Origin: Takakia lepidozioides | Lineage: Eukaryota > Streptophyta > Takakiopsida > Takakiales > Takakiaceae | Length of the DNA: 64,000 nucleotides | Assembly (NCBI GenBank): GCA_030704615.1 | Contig: CM060734.1 | Location: 37,402,042-37,466,041, forward strand | Direction of reading: 5' to 3' | Shown here: one piece after another, positions 20,820 through 33,732 of the stretch | Layout: every line of letters begins with the position of its first letter | How positions within the stretch are numbered: position 1 is the first letter of the stretch | Program-made: the position numbers and the translations under genes | The notes under the pieces: model-generated | The model's database searches: none | The model's input: only the letters and a program-made list of their open reading frames with translations | Told to the model about the DNA's origin: nothing

Positions 20820-22790
20820 ATCAGTTGTGCGATCTAGTCATTCTCTTGCAGACTTGATGACCTTCTCGTTCTTTGTCAGCCTTCTGTCCAGTTCGCCGAT
20901 TTGGTATTACGGATTGGGATGCCTGCTTGAGCGCGCTGTTTTACATCAAACTTCTTCTGGTAAATTCCTTCGCATTGTTGTGTTGCTTGAGGTGTCTTTT
21001 TCTGTATTCCATAATACGGAGTAGATTAGACGTTTGAATTTTTCCTTTTCAACTCTTCTGTTGCTGATTAGTTTTGCGATTCGTTTTTTGGGACATTACA
21101 CGGGCTCCACAGGCTAGTGCACGTTCCTACATTGTACATTCCTCTATTGTGTTTGTGAGACAGAGAAATGCTCGTCGGTTTGCATTTGGTCTTTGCTTTT
21201 GTTTGATCTTGAATTATTATATGTTCAAGTTGCTGTGTCATTATAAACACACGGGAAGCAAGATGATTAATTCGTACGCAGAGATGCGGCCATTTTTTCC
21301 ATGCATTCTTTATCTGTGTCTTGTTCATGCTCTTGCTCAATTTGTTCTCTTTCTTGTTGTTGCCTCGCCGCTGTCTGTCTGTTTCCATTTGTTACTTCAT
21401 CTCTATTCTTAATTGAAACAATCCACGCTGTTTTTGTTGTTCTCCCCCTCTTCTACTCACCATCTTACTACTTAAAGAATCTACATTCAAACTTGTTCTT
21501 GAAAGTCCAATGTGATTGCAGGATCAAGTTCCAACTGTCATCACATTAGCTACTGCCCTAGGTCCTATTAAGGCCTGGAAGCATCAATGAGGCATGGCTA
21601 CATTAGTTTTGAAGATCAGAGGGTGACCAAGGAGAGCAAGGTGCTCAATGGGAGGCAAGCAAACAGTGGAGGCATCAACACACAACTGGCGCCATAAGAG
21701 ATGTCAGTGCAAAGGGCCCTGCGTGCATCAGAAGAGCAGAGTATTTCCATTGTCCAGCTTCTCCAGAGGTCACCTGGTACCAACGGGCGAGAGAGAAGGC
21801 AAGCTTGGAAGGACAAGCAAGACCACAGACAGGCCTGGTGTGTATGAGCTCTGAACCTCCCTTTCTTGTCTAATTGGACTGGCTGTCCTAGTACACACAT
21901 ATTTTGTTTCTTGGAAGCATTATGATAGTATAAGGCTGTGTGTTCTTTCTCACAAGAGCATACCTGCATGCTTCCAAAAGTTAAAATATGAATGCCGTAA
22001 TATCAATTAGCCTCTGTCACTTGAAGTTAGGTGTAACTGGGTTGTAAGACATTACGGTCGGCTGGTCCAAGTAGACTCTTTGCAGTTTAACGTATGCATC
22101 TACAAATGCAGTATTAAAAGTCTTATCACTAAATTGTCTTCACGTGCGTGTTAGTAACATTATGCTCTACTTGTACTTAACAATGGCTGCTCAGGCCGAA
22201 AGGCGCGTTCCTGCCCTGTGTTGGTGTTGCCTACTGGGATTGAGCGCCTCGAGGGTCTTCAGTTGCTTTTGTCTTCTTTGCAGTCTCCGCCTGCTTCACC
22301 TCTCTATTCATCTCCTCTATTTTTGAGAGTAAGATTTCTTCATACACAACGAAATTCCCTTCCCACACAATCAAGATAAGAAGGATTTAGAATCTGCAGA
22401 GTTTGTATCAACCTCCTGAGATTTAATCTCTCAAGGAGTGTTTACCTGGTTAGTATTGATTTGTAGCCCTAAGGCGTTTCATTGTACCTGTCAGGCCTAT
22501 GGCCTTGCTGTGGAAAAATAATACTCTGCAAATTCTGCATGCAAGCCCTGCAGGTGTTACTAGGATTATCAGAATTTTAGTGGCATCATACCTTGTCGCA
22601 TTGTCGTCACGTGGTCTGTCTGCTGTTGAAGAACGTCAGGGCAATGACACAGGCCTGAGTATGATCTGAACAACAAAGTTAATATCACCTTGTCACCACA
22701 TCACCAGAGGAAGAGCAGAATCTCTGAAGGACACCATCCTTCTGTCTGATTGCCTTAGCTCCAACTCTTAAGTAAACGCCAGTGTGCTTC
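20820..22790. other. Upstream region of coiled-coil gene; no motor domain seen
   Basis: I looked for kinesin motor motifs (P-loop GQTGSGKT, switch II DLAGSE) in the plus-strand frames and saw none. One plus-strand stretch near 21595-21850 is almost open (one internal TAA) but has no recognisable domain. An in-frame TAA directly precedes the ATG at 22791. Confidence 0.5.
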
Positions 22791-25700
22791 ATGCAGAGAC
22801 ATGACAGCCTAACCTTGCCACCGGATTTTTCGAAGGCTGCTACATTAGTCGAGTTGTATGAAGGCGTGTCGCGGACTCTGTGCTTGGCAAGCAAGCAAAC
22901 AGTCTCCAAAGAAGATATTGTGATTGCTGGCTCAAGGAACCCTACAGTTCCACCTGTGCGAAACAGTCCACAACCACCTCTCCCCACAAATTTCAAGTTG
23001 CCAGGGCAGGCAAGTAGAGTTGTAGGGGAGAAGAAAAGCCTAGTCATGGGTGGGACAAAGAAGTCCAGAAAATCTAAAGCTCGTCTCACCAGCTCTGCAG
23101 CTGTCTCTGGAAAGTATTATGAAACTGGTGTAGGTGCAGGCCCTCCAACTATAGTTGAGGGAGAGGGAAACACCTTGCATGTGCCATCAAATGCAACCAA
23201 TGATGGGGCAAATGAACTGCCAATAAATTATTCTATTTCGGAACCAGCTTTGGGTGATGAAGAATATACCTCAGGTGCTCAGATTTCTTCCCAGATTTCA
23301 TTCTTTCTAATTCTGGCATAAACTTGAGAGGGAATAAGCAAGCAATGCCAGAGGAGATACCCAGTCAGTAAGGGCACTTCAGGAAACATCTTAACCTAAG
23401 GACTAGGGTTGAAATTCTGTTCACACCACTTGCATGTGTGGCAGTGGTGTCAGGTGACTGACACTTCAATACAGTGTTAATTTTTAAGTTCTTCCTGCAA
23501 TTTGGATGTCTAATAACTGTGAGGGATAAGCTGGACACTAAGGCTCCGGTCTATCTTGACTACCAACTGGGTGGGCTTGCTGCAAAGTTGTCACAACCAA
23601 CTTCCAGGGCAGTCACAGTCTGGACGTGGGTGGGTTTCCTGCAATGCACTCTCTCGGAAGTCTTAAATTGCAGTGCCGTAACTTGAAGAACCGGACCCAG
23701 CTGGCATTTGCCCCAAGTTTACATGTGTTTTGACTTTAAGTACACCTTTTGGGTCATAGTGTCTAGATCTGGTTTCGTAATCCGGTGGAAATTTTCTCCA
23801 GGAAAACAGAAGTGAGTGTATATTGCCAAGGTTGGTCAGATGTTATAGTTTCTTCACTCTTCCAACCTCTGAAGAGCTTTACTATCAAGGGGTTTACACT
23901 GACGAGTGACATATTGGGGTCTAGCCGCTTTATATTGATGAACTTTCGAGCAGATGCTTTCAGCATAGTTGCTCACAACAGTTTTCCCACTTTTTGCAGG
24001 GGTTTTACATCCTGACGGAGAGATGAAGAGAAGTATGGCTCCACAGGAGTCTGAGAATAATAGATCCGAAGAGAAGGACAATGCTGAGCATGCTCCATGC
24101 TCAGAAGCCAGCAAGCTTTTCCACTATGTCCGAGCAGGAAGTCCTGGGAATGAAAGTGATGTGACAAGGGAAATTGACAACCTGGCTGCTACATCTGATC
24201 TGTTATGTTTGGAAGATCAGATTGGGGCATCTTTCACAAACCTCATCCAGAAAAGTAACAGGACTAGCAGCAAAGAGGATGATAGCGAGGAAGTCCTATC
24301 AGGTAATGGCCACACAGCTGTGTCTTGTCAGCCATTTCAAGTGCCTGGGGTGGGCTCCAGGATAGAGTTTTGTTGTCAGGGTCAAGAGTTCTCAGAGCTG
24401 TTTGAGAAGTACAGCTGCAGATGTGGAATGCCAAGATGCCGTGAAGACCATGGTGGGAGCAGCTTTCATGAAAGGTTTGGTTTCAACTCTGCAGGAGGAG
24501 GCTGCCAATGCTTTGGTCATGAAAGATGAGGAGATTGCTACGCTCACAGATAGCCTTGAGGCAAAGGACGCCAAAATGGTGAATCTGGAGGGTGCTCTAT
24601 TGCTGAAGGTATAGTTGCCTGCTATTGAGACGGATTGGAAGTACATCAAGTACCTTGTGAGGCCTTACTAGATAGGTATGGGAAGAAGATGAAGAATCTT
24701 ATAAGTCTGGAGTGGATGCTTTGCAGTCTAGTTTAAATTCTGAGAGCTTGACCATGTGATGGGTCTGATATTCCTGATCCTGTGCAACATCCATTAGCTG
24801 CAGCCATTTTTTGCACAACATTATTGGGCATTGCCACTGGCAGTTTTTTCATGTGACACACCTGTCTTAACAGTATGCTTAAGAGCATCTGGGTTTGATG
24901 ACTTCAAACTTGTTGGCAATGTCCTGTGTGACCCAGCGTATACCTGCATCAGGCTACGGCAAACAAAGTCTTATGAGAACATTCCTATACCTGCATCTTT
25001 ATTGACTGTGTCATAAATGTGACGAAACTCAAAAGGGTCTGTGTGATGTCAAAATTCTGGTTGAAGGACAATGAATTGGTGCGGCTTTTTGAAGAAAGCA
25101 CGCTGCAGACCTGCAGTCTGGTAAAGGAACTGTTGCAAGATCGTGAGAGTGTGCTAGAGAAGTGGAGACAAAATGAAATATATATTTCTGGTAAGGAGAG
25201 GGAGCACTCTAAGATGGCTGAGAATATGGTGAAGCTGTCCTTAAATCTGGACAGCGAATGTAAGACAGTGGTCTTGCTGGAAAAGCAGGCGATGGATTTG
25301 CGGACAGCGGAGGCGATAAAAGAGAGGGAGATGGCTTCACTGATACAAGAGACAGAGAAGATAAGGCATGAGAAGGATTCTGCTTTAGAACTGATACAAA
25401 GGGAGTCCAAGCAAAGGGAACTTCATATGAAAAATTGTTTGACAGAAAAGGATTGGCTTATTGCGGAATTGAAATCATCAGGAGGAAAGCTGACAGATGA
25501 GGTTAATGCCTTTCAGGTCGAGATTTCACATTTAAGAAGTTTTCGTAACGATATTTTGAAGCGAATGGATAGTCTATTGGTTGATAATGAGCGATATTTC
25601 AAGGAAGCCGAATCAGGGGCTGAGATAATCATATCAATGCAAGTAGAAATTGATGATTTGAAGAAGGGGATGGCCGAATTGTGCACCGAGAGAGCTTCGA

Positions 25701-28700
25701 TACTTGAGGAGTTGGACAGCACAAGGGCTGCGATGAAGGTCAAGGAAAGGGAGGTTCAAGAGCTGAAAGATGCTCTTAACGTGGCAGCTCAGCACAGACA
25801 AGTATTATCAGACTGGAAGAAAAGTTTGAAGCAGGAAATGGGCAGCATTGTATCCCGATTCAGAAAGGAGGAAACTGATTGCGTAGATATGCCGATTGCA
25901 CATGAGAGATTTTGGCAGGAGACAGATATGAGCCCAAACACAGGGGGCAATGAGGGTTTGTGTCAGCCTCTAGGATGCTTGGAGGGCGAGGGATTGGTGG
26001 GTGACAAAACTGAGAAGACTGGTTGTTGGCCCTTCACAGGCTCTGCAAATTTTGAGGTGGAAAGTGAATTGGATGACAAGGTTGGATGTCAGTCTGTGAG
26101 ACGTGCCAACCCGAAGATGGTAGAGTTGCTGATCTCAAATTCTGCCGAGCACAAATTCAGGGACCTGGAAGTGCCGAGTGCCTTCTTTCAAAGGGAATGT
26201 CTCTGTGATCAGAAGGAGCTTCTGGAAAGAAGGTACATCCTGATTCTCCAAATTGATTTGGGTGACATAACCACAACTTATACTGTGGTATGAATATGCA
26301 TGGCTGGGGTCACATGATGCTGATGAAAGCAGATTTGAGGCCCAGTTTCCTGCCATCGTCACACCACGTGAGAACATGTTATCAGATTTGATGTGTTAGG
26401 AGATGATAGACATTTACCATCATCTCCTTCTAGCTGCAGTCTTGGTAGTTTTATTCCAGTTTCATTGTTGTGATGAGCATTGTATGGTCTGCTCACTGTT
26501 CTTCTGGGCTTCATAGTCTGTGATGAGAAGGAAACTTAAGGTTCTGAATTGCTTAGATTGTGTCATCCGTCAGATCCCACTTGTTGAAGAACTCTGAGGA
26601 CCACGTTGCTCAGCTTTTGACTGGGATGGATGATATGAATCGCAAAGTGCAGCAGCAACAAAGTGACTCCGTCAACTATAGAGTGGAAAGGGAGGAGGAA
26701 GCTTGGAGAGCTGGGGTTGAAGTTGACCTGATTAGTGCATATTTTGAGAGTTCGTCAGTGGATCTTGTCAAGCGGAGTTCTGAGTTGTGCAGATATCTGG
26801 TAGACGTTGAAGGCAGCTTAACTTCAAGCGAGAAAGATCTGAAGAACACCAAGCTCTTGTTACAGGAAAGCCAGGGTGACACTGAAAACCTGAGGGCTGA
26901 GAATACTGTGCTGTCCAAATTCGTGGATCAATTGACTGAGGAGATTGAGAGTTGCCAAACGGAAATCTCAAACTGCAGAAGTGCATTGCGGGAAGCATCA
27001 TCACACTCCAAAACATCCAAGATTGACTGCCATGACCTGCAGCGACAAATGGATGCTTTGAGGGTACACCTTTCCTTTGTGATATATTCCATGGGTTTCT
27101 TATGCTGCAGAATCCAGGATACTGTAAAATGATTAAGATGCTATGCTATCCCTTTCGAGTTACAGAAGTAAAATCACATCTTCTTTCTGTGTGACTTTTG
27201 CAAGGATCTGAATATCTGGCAGGTCACATAAAGTGTCTGGTAAATCAACTTATCCTGCATGTTTCATGGGATGTACTCAGTTTGCATCATTTTTGTGATA
27301 GGGGGAATTAGAAGGCAGGCTAAACTAGAAAGAAATAGAGCTCGAGGAGGAGATCGAAAGATCTCGGGTGGAACATGAATCCAAGATGTGCATTCTTGGA
27401 GTTGTGGATGGGCAGGCGGGTGATTGGATGCAAGAACTTCATCGGCTAAGAGAGAAGTTGAAGCTTAAGGATGCAAAGATCCTTTGTCATCTTCTGAAGT
27501 GTCTTGAGTGAATGCCAATATATAAGTGGATCCTAAAGCCCACCACAGACTGCATGGATGGTGTCTGCATTTTGTTGTTTTTTTCTCCCTTGAGTGGGTC
27601 ATCTTATGATAGTTGGTTCTCCTGCAATCTCCTGGCCATTCTCATATTGTGCAACAATTCTGTCTCACTGGCACTCATCTGGAAGAAGTCAAAGCACCTC
27701 TCTGTCTCTAGTTAATACCAAATTATAGTCTTTTGATTTGACCTTTCGGTATCGGCTGGTGTTGTGTGCAGGCTGAACATGACAAGCAGTTGCAGAATGA
27801 ATGGGAGGCTAAAGCTTCAGACTCAAAGATTGCCGATGAACTAAGGACACAAGAGATCTCAAAGTTGCTAGCAGACTTCTCTTTTCTGGAAGCCCAGCTG
27901 AGAGGAACTCTAGAGCAAGAGCATGCAAGAGCAGGTGAGGTACTTACAGAGATAAAAGACCAATGTAGATTGAAGGTGATGGCACATGCACTAAAGACAA
28001 AAGAAATTTCAGACTTGCAAGCAAAATTTTCTTCTCAGGAGACCCAGCTAAGAGAGACATTGGAACAAGAGCGCAGGAGGGTGTGTGAGGTGCTTAAAGA
28101 GATGACGGAGCTACGTAAATTGAAGGAGACAACACGTGCGTCGTTTCATCCAGATAAAATACACTTACGGGGCTTGTTTTCACTGATCTAACCTATGGTT
28201 AGTTTGCAGTTGGGTTGCAACTCTAGAGGGGGAGGGGAAATTAGCTCTCCCGTCTGATGTGTCTGTTGCATAGTGCTTGGACAAAATTTTCAAACCCTCT
28301 GTATATGGTGGCAGTATTTAGGCAACAGACAATCTGTGGCGTTCAAAGAAGTTGGAGACCCGAGCATACCAAGAGATCTTGAACCTAGATCATAAACTTA
28401 GGAAGAATGGAGTTACTCATGTTGTCTACATAGATGCACCTTCAATCTGGCAGATTGATCTTTGTGATCATTACGTTGCCTTCAACTGTGTGGACATTGA
28501 GCTTCTGGGATCAGGGCAACTGACATAGTTTTTTTGCAGAATTTTCATTGGAGGAGAACCTGCAGGGCCAACTATGGCGCCACAAGATTGAATGGGACAT
28601 TGCTTGCAAAATTATAGGAGACAAAATTATGGACATGGAAAGGAGAATCTGTGAACTGAGTGGTGCATTGAGGGAAAGAGAAGCAGGTGCAGAGTCAAGC

Positions 28701-31700
28701 AACATAGAGATTGAAGCCCTCAGAGACGCCAAACACGAAGACGGTTTGGAGAGGGATACAATGATGTTGGAGATGAGTACTCTACACTGCTGTCTTGAGG
28801 CCACCACCAGCAAGATGGAGTCCATAACATGCGAGCTTGTTGAGAAAGAATCAACCATTGCCAATCTGGTTATTCAGAACAAAGAATTCGAAACCCTGAG
28901 AAACACCTTCCATCAAAGGGAACTGGAGATTGATTCCTTAAAGGCTGAAAGTAGCATTTTACGTCAGAGCCTTCAGGAAGCCAGGGTTGAGATCCAAAAC
29001 ATGACAAAGGACCTGCAAGTGAAAGACAAAAGCATGTCAGACCTGGAATTGCGTAACCGAGAAGTTGAAACTCTGAGGAAAGCCTTACATCATAGTGCGC
29101 TTGAGTGGCTGGAGTGCGAGACATTCAAGGCTGAAAGTGAAAGGTTACGAATTGGTCGGGAGGAGGCTCAGGCTCAGATTGAGTCAATGGCAAGTATCCT
29201 CCAAGAGAAAGAACTGAGGATTGCGGAGTTGGAATCAAACATCAGTATATTGAAAACTGTCATGCTTCAAAATGAGCTTGAGAGAAATTCATGTCAGGCT
29301 GAGATTATAAATCTCCGTTGCTATCTTGAGGATGCCAATGCCCAATGTGATGCCATGACAAGAGCTCTTCAAGCAAATGAGAAAAGTATTGCAGACCTGG
29401 ATTCTAACTGTGTGAATCTGGAATTACGATTGCACACAACCAAGGGCAATTTGGAAGACAAACTGAGAGATATGGAGATGCATATTACTGATTTTGAAGA
29501 GTTGATTGAAGCAGCGGAATGGAGGCACAAGGTTGAAGATGAGATCATTGCTCTGGTTTTAAGGGAGGGAAGTCAGCGTGCCGAAGCCGAGTGGCTCAAC
29601 AATCGACTCGTTGCAGAAGAAGCATTATTCCACTTACATCAAGAGGTTAAAAACTTGAGAGCAGGTAACATGGGCATTATAGAAAATGAAGGGGAGCAAG
29701 AAATAGGAAGGTTCAGTGCACAATCTAAAACTACTCAGGAAAGGCTTTCCCTGCAAGAATTTTTTTTCCAATTGCAACAAGAAGCTGAGAATTGGAAGGC
29801 TGGCAGGAAGCCCGGAGAGCTGATAGAGGACAACAGGTTGTCCTATAAAAGTATGGAGCGAGATTTCACAGACACGGAAAGATTGGCATACAAAGACAAA
29901 GTGGTGCTTCTGCAAGCAGAGCTAGAGGGTTACAAGGCTGCACTGAAGAAGGCTGAGGGACAGGCTGGTCAAACTGTGTGGCGTGGTTCTGGGGAGGTGC
30001 CTGACCCTGTCCTTACAGTTATCAGGCAAGACACCCAAGTGGGTTTCATGGTGGATGCAGGCAATTCCCGCTGCAAAAATGGGATCGACGAGGTAAATGC
30101 TTAAATTATACTCAGCTTTTTGGGAGGCAATTCAGTGAGCTACTGTCTGAAGGCTTCCTCCACAGTGTCCAGTGTGAAGAAACCACTTCGAAAACTTTTA
30201 ACTTAGAAAACTTCTAAACTTTGAAATGCCTCTATTGTTGCACTGTGGTGCAGGTAGTAAGGTCTCTAAAGGCAGAAGTATTGGAGCTGCGGAGAGAAAG
30301 AGAGCAGCTTATGGAGCAACATACTGACGAAATCTACAGACTGAAACGTGAGTTTCTGAAGGAGGCTGAGAAGATCAAGGCCAAAGCGAAACACAAACAA
30401 AACATCCAAGTGGTAGCCCTGAAACAGGAAGTGCTGGAAGCAGAGGAGCAACTTGATCAGGTAGTTCTACGGAGCGGAAGAAACCATTCAGGTTCTTTGC
30501 AGAGAATAAATGGAGAGTGTGGGAAATGGCCAAGAGAAAAGGAGGAATTGCTGGAAACTAGTTCTAGAAAGGGCCTTTATATCAGGCAACTCACTGATGA
30601 GCTTTTCCAGGCATCTGAGGAAGGAGCTGCTACTTTGAGGGTGTCCCAAGACCTTGAAATGGAACAGGAACACTTGGAGTCTACAATTAGTCGGCTGGAG
30701 AAAGTAATCTGTGGGCATGAAACAGAACGAAAATTGCTGGAGGCCAGGGTTACTGCACTAGACACTGCCAGGCATCAGTTAGAGGAATCAGTTGAAAGAA
30801 TGGAGACAGAAATCCGTGCTTTGGAGGAAAAGGTTACCAGGCTGGAAGGCGAACGGAGTTGGCTGCAGGAAAGGGTTCCTGGGCTGGAGAAAAGAGTTGC
30901 AACGGAACAGACACGGCTGGAGGAAATGGCTGCTATTCACGCATTTGAACGAGATCAGCTCAGGGAAGTTGTTGCTGCTCATAAAAGACAGCAAATTCAA
31001 TTGGAGGAGTCACTTGCTGAAGTAAAGACCGAGCGCAATCAACTTGGCACTCGGCTGGAGGAAATGGCTGCCGTTCATACGTTTGAACGAGATCAGCTCA
31101 GGGAAATTGTTGCTGCCCAAACAAGTGAGCACAGTCAATTGGAGGATTCACTCGCTGAGTTAAAGACTGAGCGAAATCATCTCGGCACTCAGCTTGAGGA
31201 AATGGCTGCTGTTCACGCATTTGAACGAGATCAGCTTAGGGACATTGTTGCTGCTAAAAATAGTCAGCAATATCAATTGGAGGATTCACTTGCTGAATCA
31301 AAGGCCCAAAGAAATCAATTGGGCTTGGCTGTTGCCACCATGGCAATTCACTGGGATCAAGCATATGTTAATAACCACAGCCAAGAGAGGGAAAGACTGA
31401 GAGCAGGGTATGAGACAGCCTTGAAAGAGATGTTGGAAGCTCTGAGTCGGGTCCAAAAGGAACTTACAGAGGAGAGGGCCCAGAAAGGTGAGTGATAAAC
31501 GTGGGGGGTTATTAATCTATCACCACAATTGTTTCAATAGCTCAAAAAGGTTTCAATGGCACTACATACATGGTTGTGTAAGCACAACGTAGCGCTGAAC
31601 AGAAGCGAGTAGGCTTATTTGATGGCATTACCTTGTGTACCAACATAGGGCAGGCCATCATACCATTTGGATAGATATACAATTGATTAAACAGAGGTAG

Positions 31701-33342
31701 CATCTCTTTGGAGCGTTTGTACCCATCACGTAAAACATCTCAATTGTTTCTTGGTTCATGCTTCTAACAGTGATTGCTGAAAGTGAGACACAAAAGATGA
31801 AGGAAGAGATATTGACATTACGACAAGAGATAGAGGAGATATGGAGGCACTTGGAGATGCATCTCACAGAGAGTCTTGGACAAGTAGTAGGAGCTTCACA
31901 GCAAGTTGAGCATGAGCTTTCTCAGCGTATTCAACAGCAAACTCTGAGGTAAGAATTGTATGAAATGTTTTCTTGTCTATTTATGTGGGATTGATATAAC
32001 ATGTAGTTGGAATAACCATGCTAATGCGAAAAAATGCAAATATTGTACCTGCTTATGCACTATCAGTGTAGCTGGGGAGCTGTCATCTTCTCTGTTACAA
32101 TTGATCCAATTTGTCCAATTGACTTCAATTGTTGTAGACTGGATTTGAAAAAATCTGATGAGTTTCAGTGTACTCTTCTCCCTGCATTTGACCCAGTTAT
32201 CTGTATTTGTAGGTTTGAGGGTGTGCAGAAACAGGTTCGATATGTTCACCAACTATTCAGCAGTTCTGCTTTGAATGAATCGGAGTACATCCGCAATGTT
32301 GGAAATCTTCAAAAAGCAGAGAAAGAGGTTTGCAGATCTTCAACTCTCTGCTTTTCAGCACATTTTGAGCATTTTAAATTTGTGATATTGGCATCTATCT
32401 TTTCTGCTTGATTACTTCCTGTGGCCATGAAAGTTATATTTGTCATTGGTAACTTTTCCTTACTCCAGCTTGTGTCAGGTTGTTTGCAGTAGCAACTAGA
32501 TGATTTTGCTTGGCAGGTTGTTTGTATGATGTGTAAAATGATTGTAAGGTTTTGGTGGCAGGTGGATCTCCTTGGGGATGAAGTTGAGTCACTCGTGTCT
32601 TTACTAGAGAAGGTGTATGGTGTTCTTGACCATTATGCACCAGTCCTCAAGCATTACACCGGGGTAATCTATCTCTGCCTCTGGCTCCACTGTCTTAATT
32701 CTAACTTGTTTCTAGCTGTCCTTTTGTCCCATAAGCTCTTTGAGCTTTCTGCGGAGGTTATAAAGTTCCATTTCATTTCATTTCTTTGACACCATTCCTT
32801 TCCGTTTTCTTTAAGCGTCTATCATTTCATTTCTGTATTTGAGCCTTCCGCAGACATTATTAAGTGTCATTTCATGTCATTTGCGTGTATCCTTTCATTT
32901 CTGTCTTTGAGTTTTCTGCAGACATTAAAGTTACATTTCATTTCTGTCTAGTAGGTTCGACTGCAGGTGCAAAATAGCAATGTTAGGCCCAGAGCAGCAG
33001 TACTGGATTGAATATAACATAGCATCTTCCACCTGGGAACTAGGCTTTCAAGGGTTTGTGATAGCCAATGACAGATATATTTTTCACCTTTACACAGTTA
33101 CTGAAAATATGATTTCCTTTCATCTTCTTAAATTTGCTTATACTGTAGTTGAGGAGGCTAACACAGCTGGCTTTACTAGTATCCTTCTCTTATGAACATG
33201 TGCTCATGTTCCTCCCAAACTGGGCCACAAGTGGAATTCCAGTTGATTGTAAAATTTGGTGGGGCCTATGCAGGTGGCAGAGGTTGCCCGACTTGTGAGA
33301 CTTGAAGTTGTGAAACGTTCTGTGGAACCTGCCTTGGAGTAA
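22791..33342 (+). CDS. Long coiled-coil protein, KIN-12-like C-terminus
   Basis: Proposed exons with consistent phases: 22791-23274, 24000-24302, 24421-24608, 25109-26232, 26574-27063, 27769-28135, 28540-30092, 30254-31487, 31771-31948, 32213-32327, 32562-32663, 33274-33342, giving about 2,068 residues. The first exons are disordered and Ser/Pro/Lys-rich. From exon 3 on it is almost continuous coiled coil ([40 protein letters not shown]). The tail [37 protein letters not shown] resembles the conserved end of plant KIN-12 phragmoplast kinesins, from memory of the family. No kinesin motor lies upstream. Three 46-residue tandem repeats occur in the eighth listed exon (30254-31487). A further open segment, 27329-27496, could be an exon but is out of phase. 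The product probably acts on microtubules or as a scaffold; this is inference. Confidence 0.75.
30914..31327 (+). repeat. Three tandem 138-bp repeats in coiled-coil exon
   Basis: Units start at 30914, 31052 and 31190, exactly 138 bp (46 codons) apart. Each encodes (R/Q)LEEMAA(I/V)H(A/T)FERDQLR followed by a region ending in TERN(Q/H)LGT or a variant. A partial fourth unit follows (AVATMAIHW). The spacing keeps the frame but is not a multiple of the heptad. Confidence 0.92.
32735..32945 (+). repeat. Intronic repeat units shared with the next gene
   Basis: Three imperfect copies of a motif (GAGCTTTCYGCRGACRTTAT, then AAAG and CATTTCATTTC) lie at about 32735-32790, 32835-32885 and 32905-32945 in the last intron of the coiled-coil gene. 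A fourth copy lies at about 37246-37305 in intron 2 of the EamA gene. Confidence 0.75.
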
Positions 33343-33732
33343 CTACATGTTGCAATGGGTTCTATGTAGGTTAGCTCTGTACAAAATGGCGGCAGAAGCT
33401 GTAACATGAAGCATTTCGGTATTGGTAGGGTCAAGATGTGATGACCCGCTTTTTCCAGAGGGGCCACCATTGGGACCTCGTTTCTAGTCTTTCTACTAGA
33501 AGACTGTATTGAAGGACTTTTTGCCAGAAGGTCACTAGAATTGGATAAGACTGTGGACTCCGGTAAGTGGGGAGCATTGACAGGCCTCCGAAGTGTAGCA
33601 ACGTTTAAGAATGTATAAACGTGTTGTTGTCTTGGGTCTCGTCGTGCAGTGTCCACAGGAAAACAAAGCCTAAACTAAGTTATTCACAGCGCATGAAAGA
33701 CATCTGAGATAAGCCTTGCCATCACGACAAGC
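33343..33732. other. Intergenic, 390 bp
   Basis: Short tail-to-head spacer between the coiled-coil gene and the EamA gene. It must contain the terminator region of the first and the promoter of the second. No clear TATA box was seen. Confidence 0.5.

Noticed and set aside
20827-21550. Upstream exons of the coiled-coil gene encoding a kinesin motor
   Set aside because: No P-loop, switch I or switch II motif in any plus-strand frame.
33204-33656. Minus-strand 150-codon ORF between the two spliced genes
   Set aside because: Overlaps the last exon of the coiled-coil gene and has no domain or promoter; likely chance.
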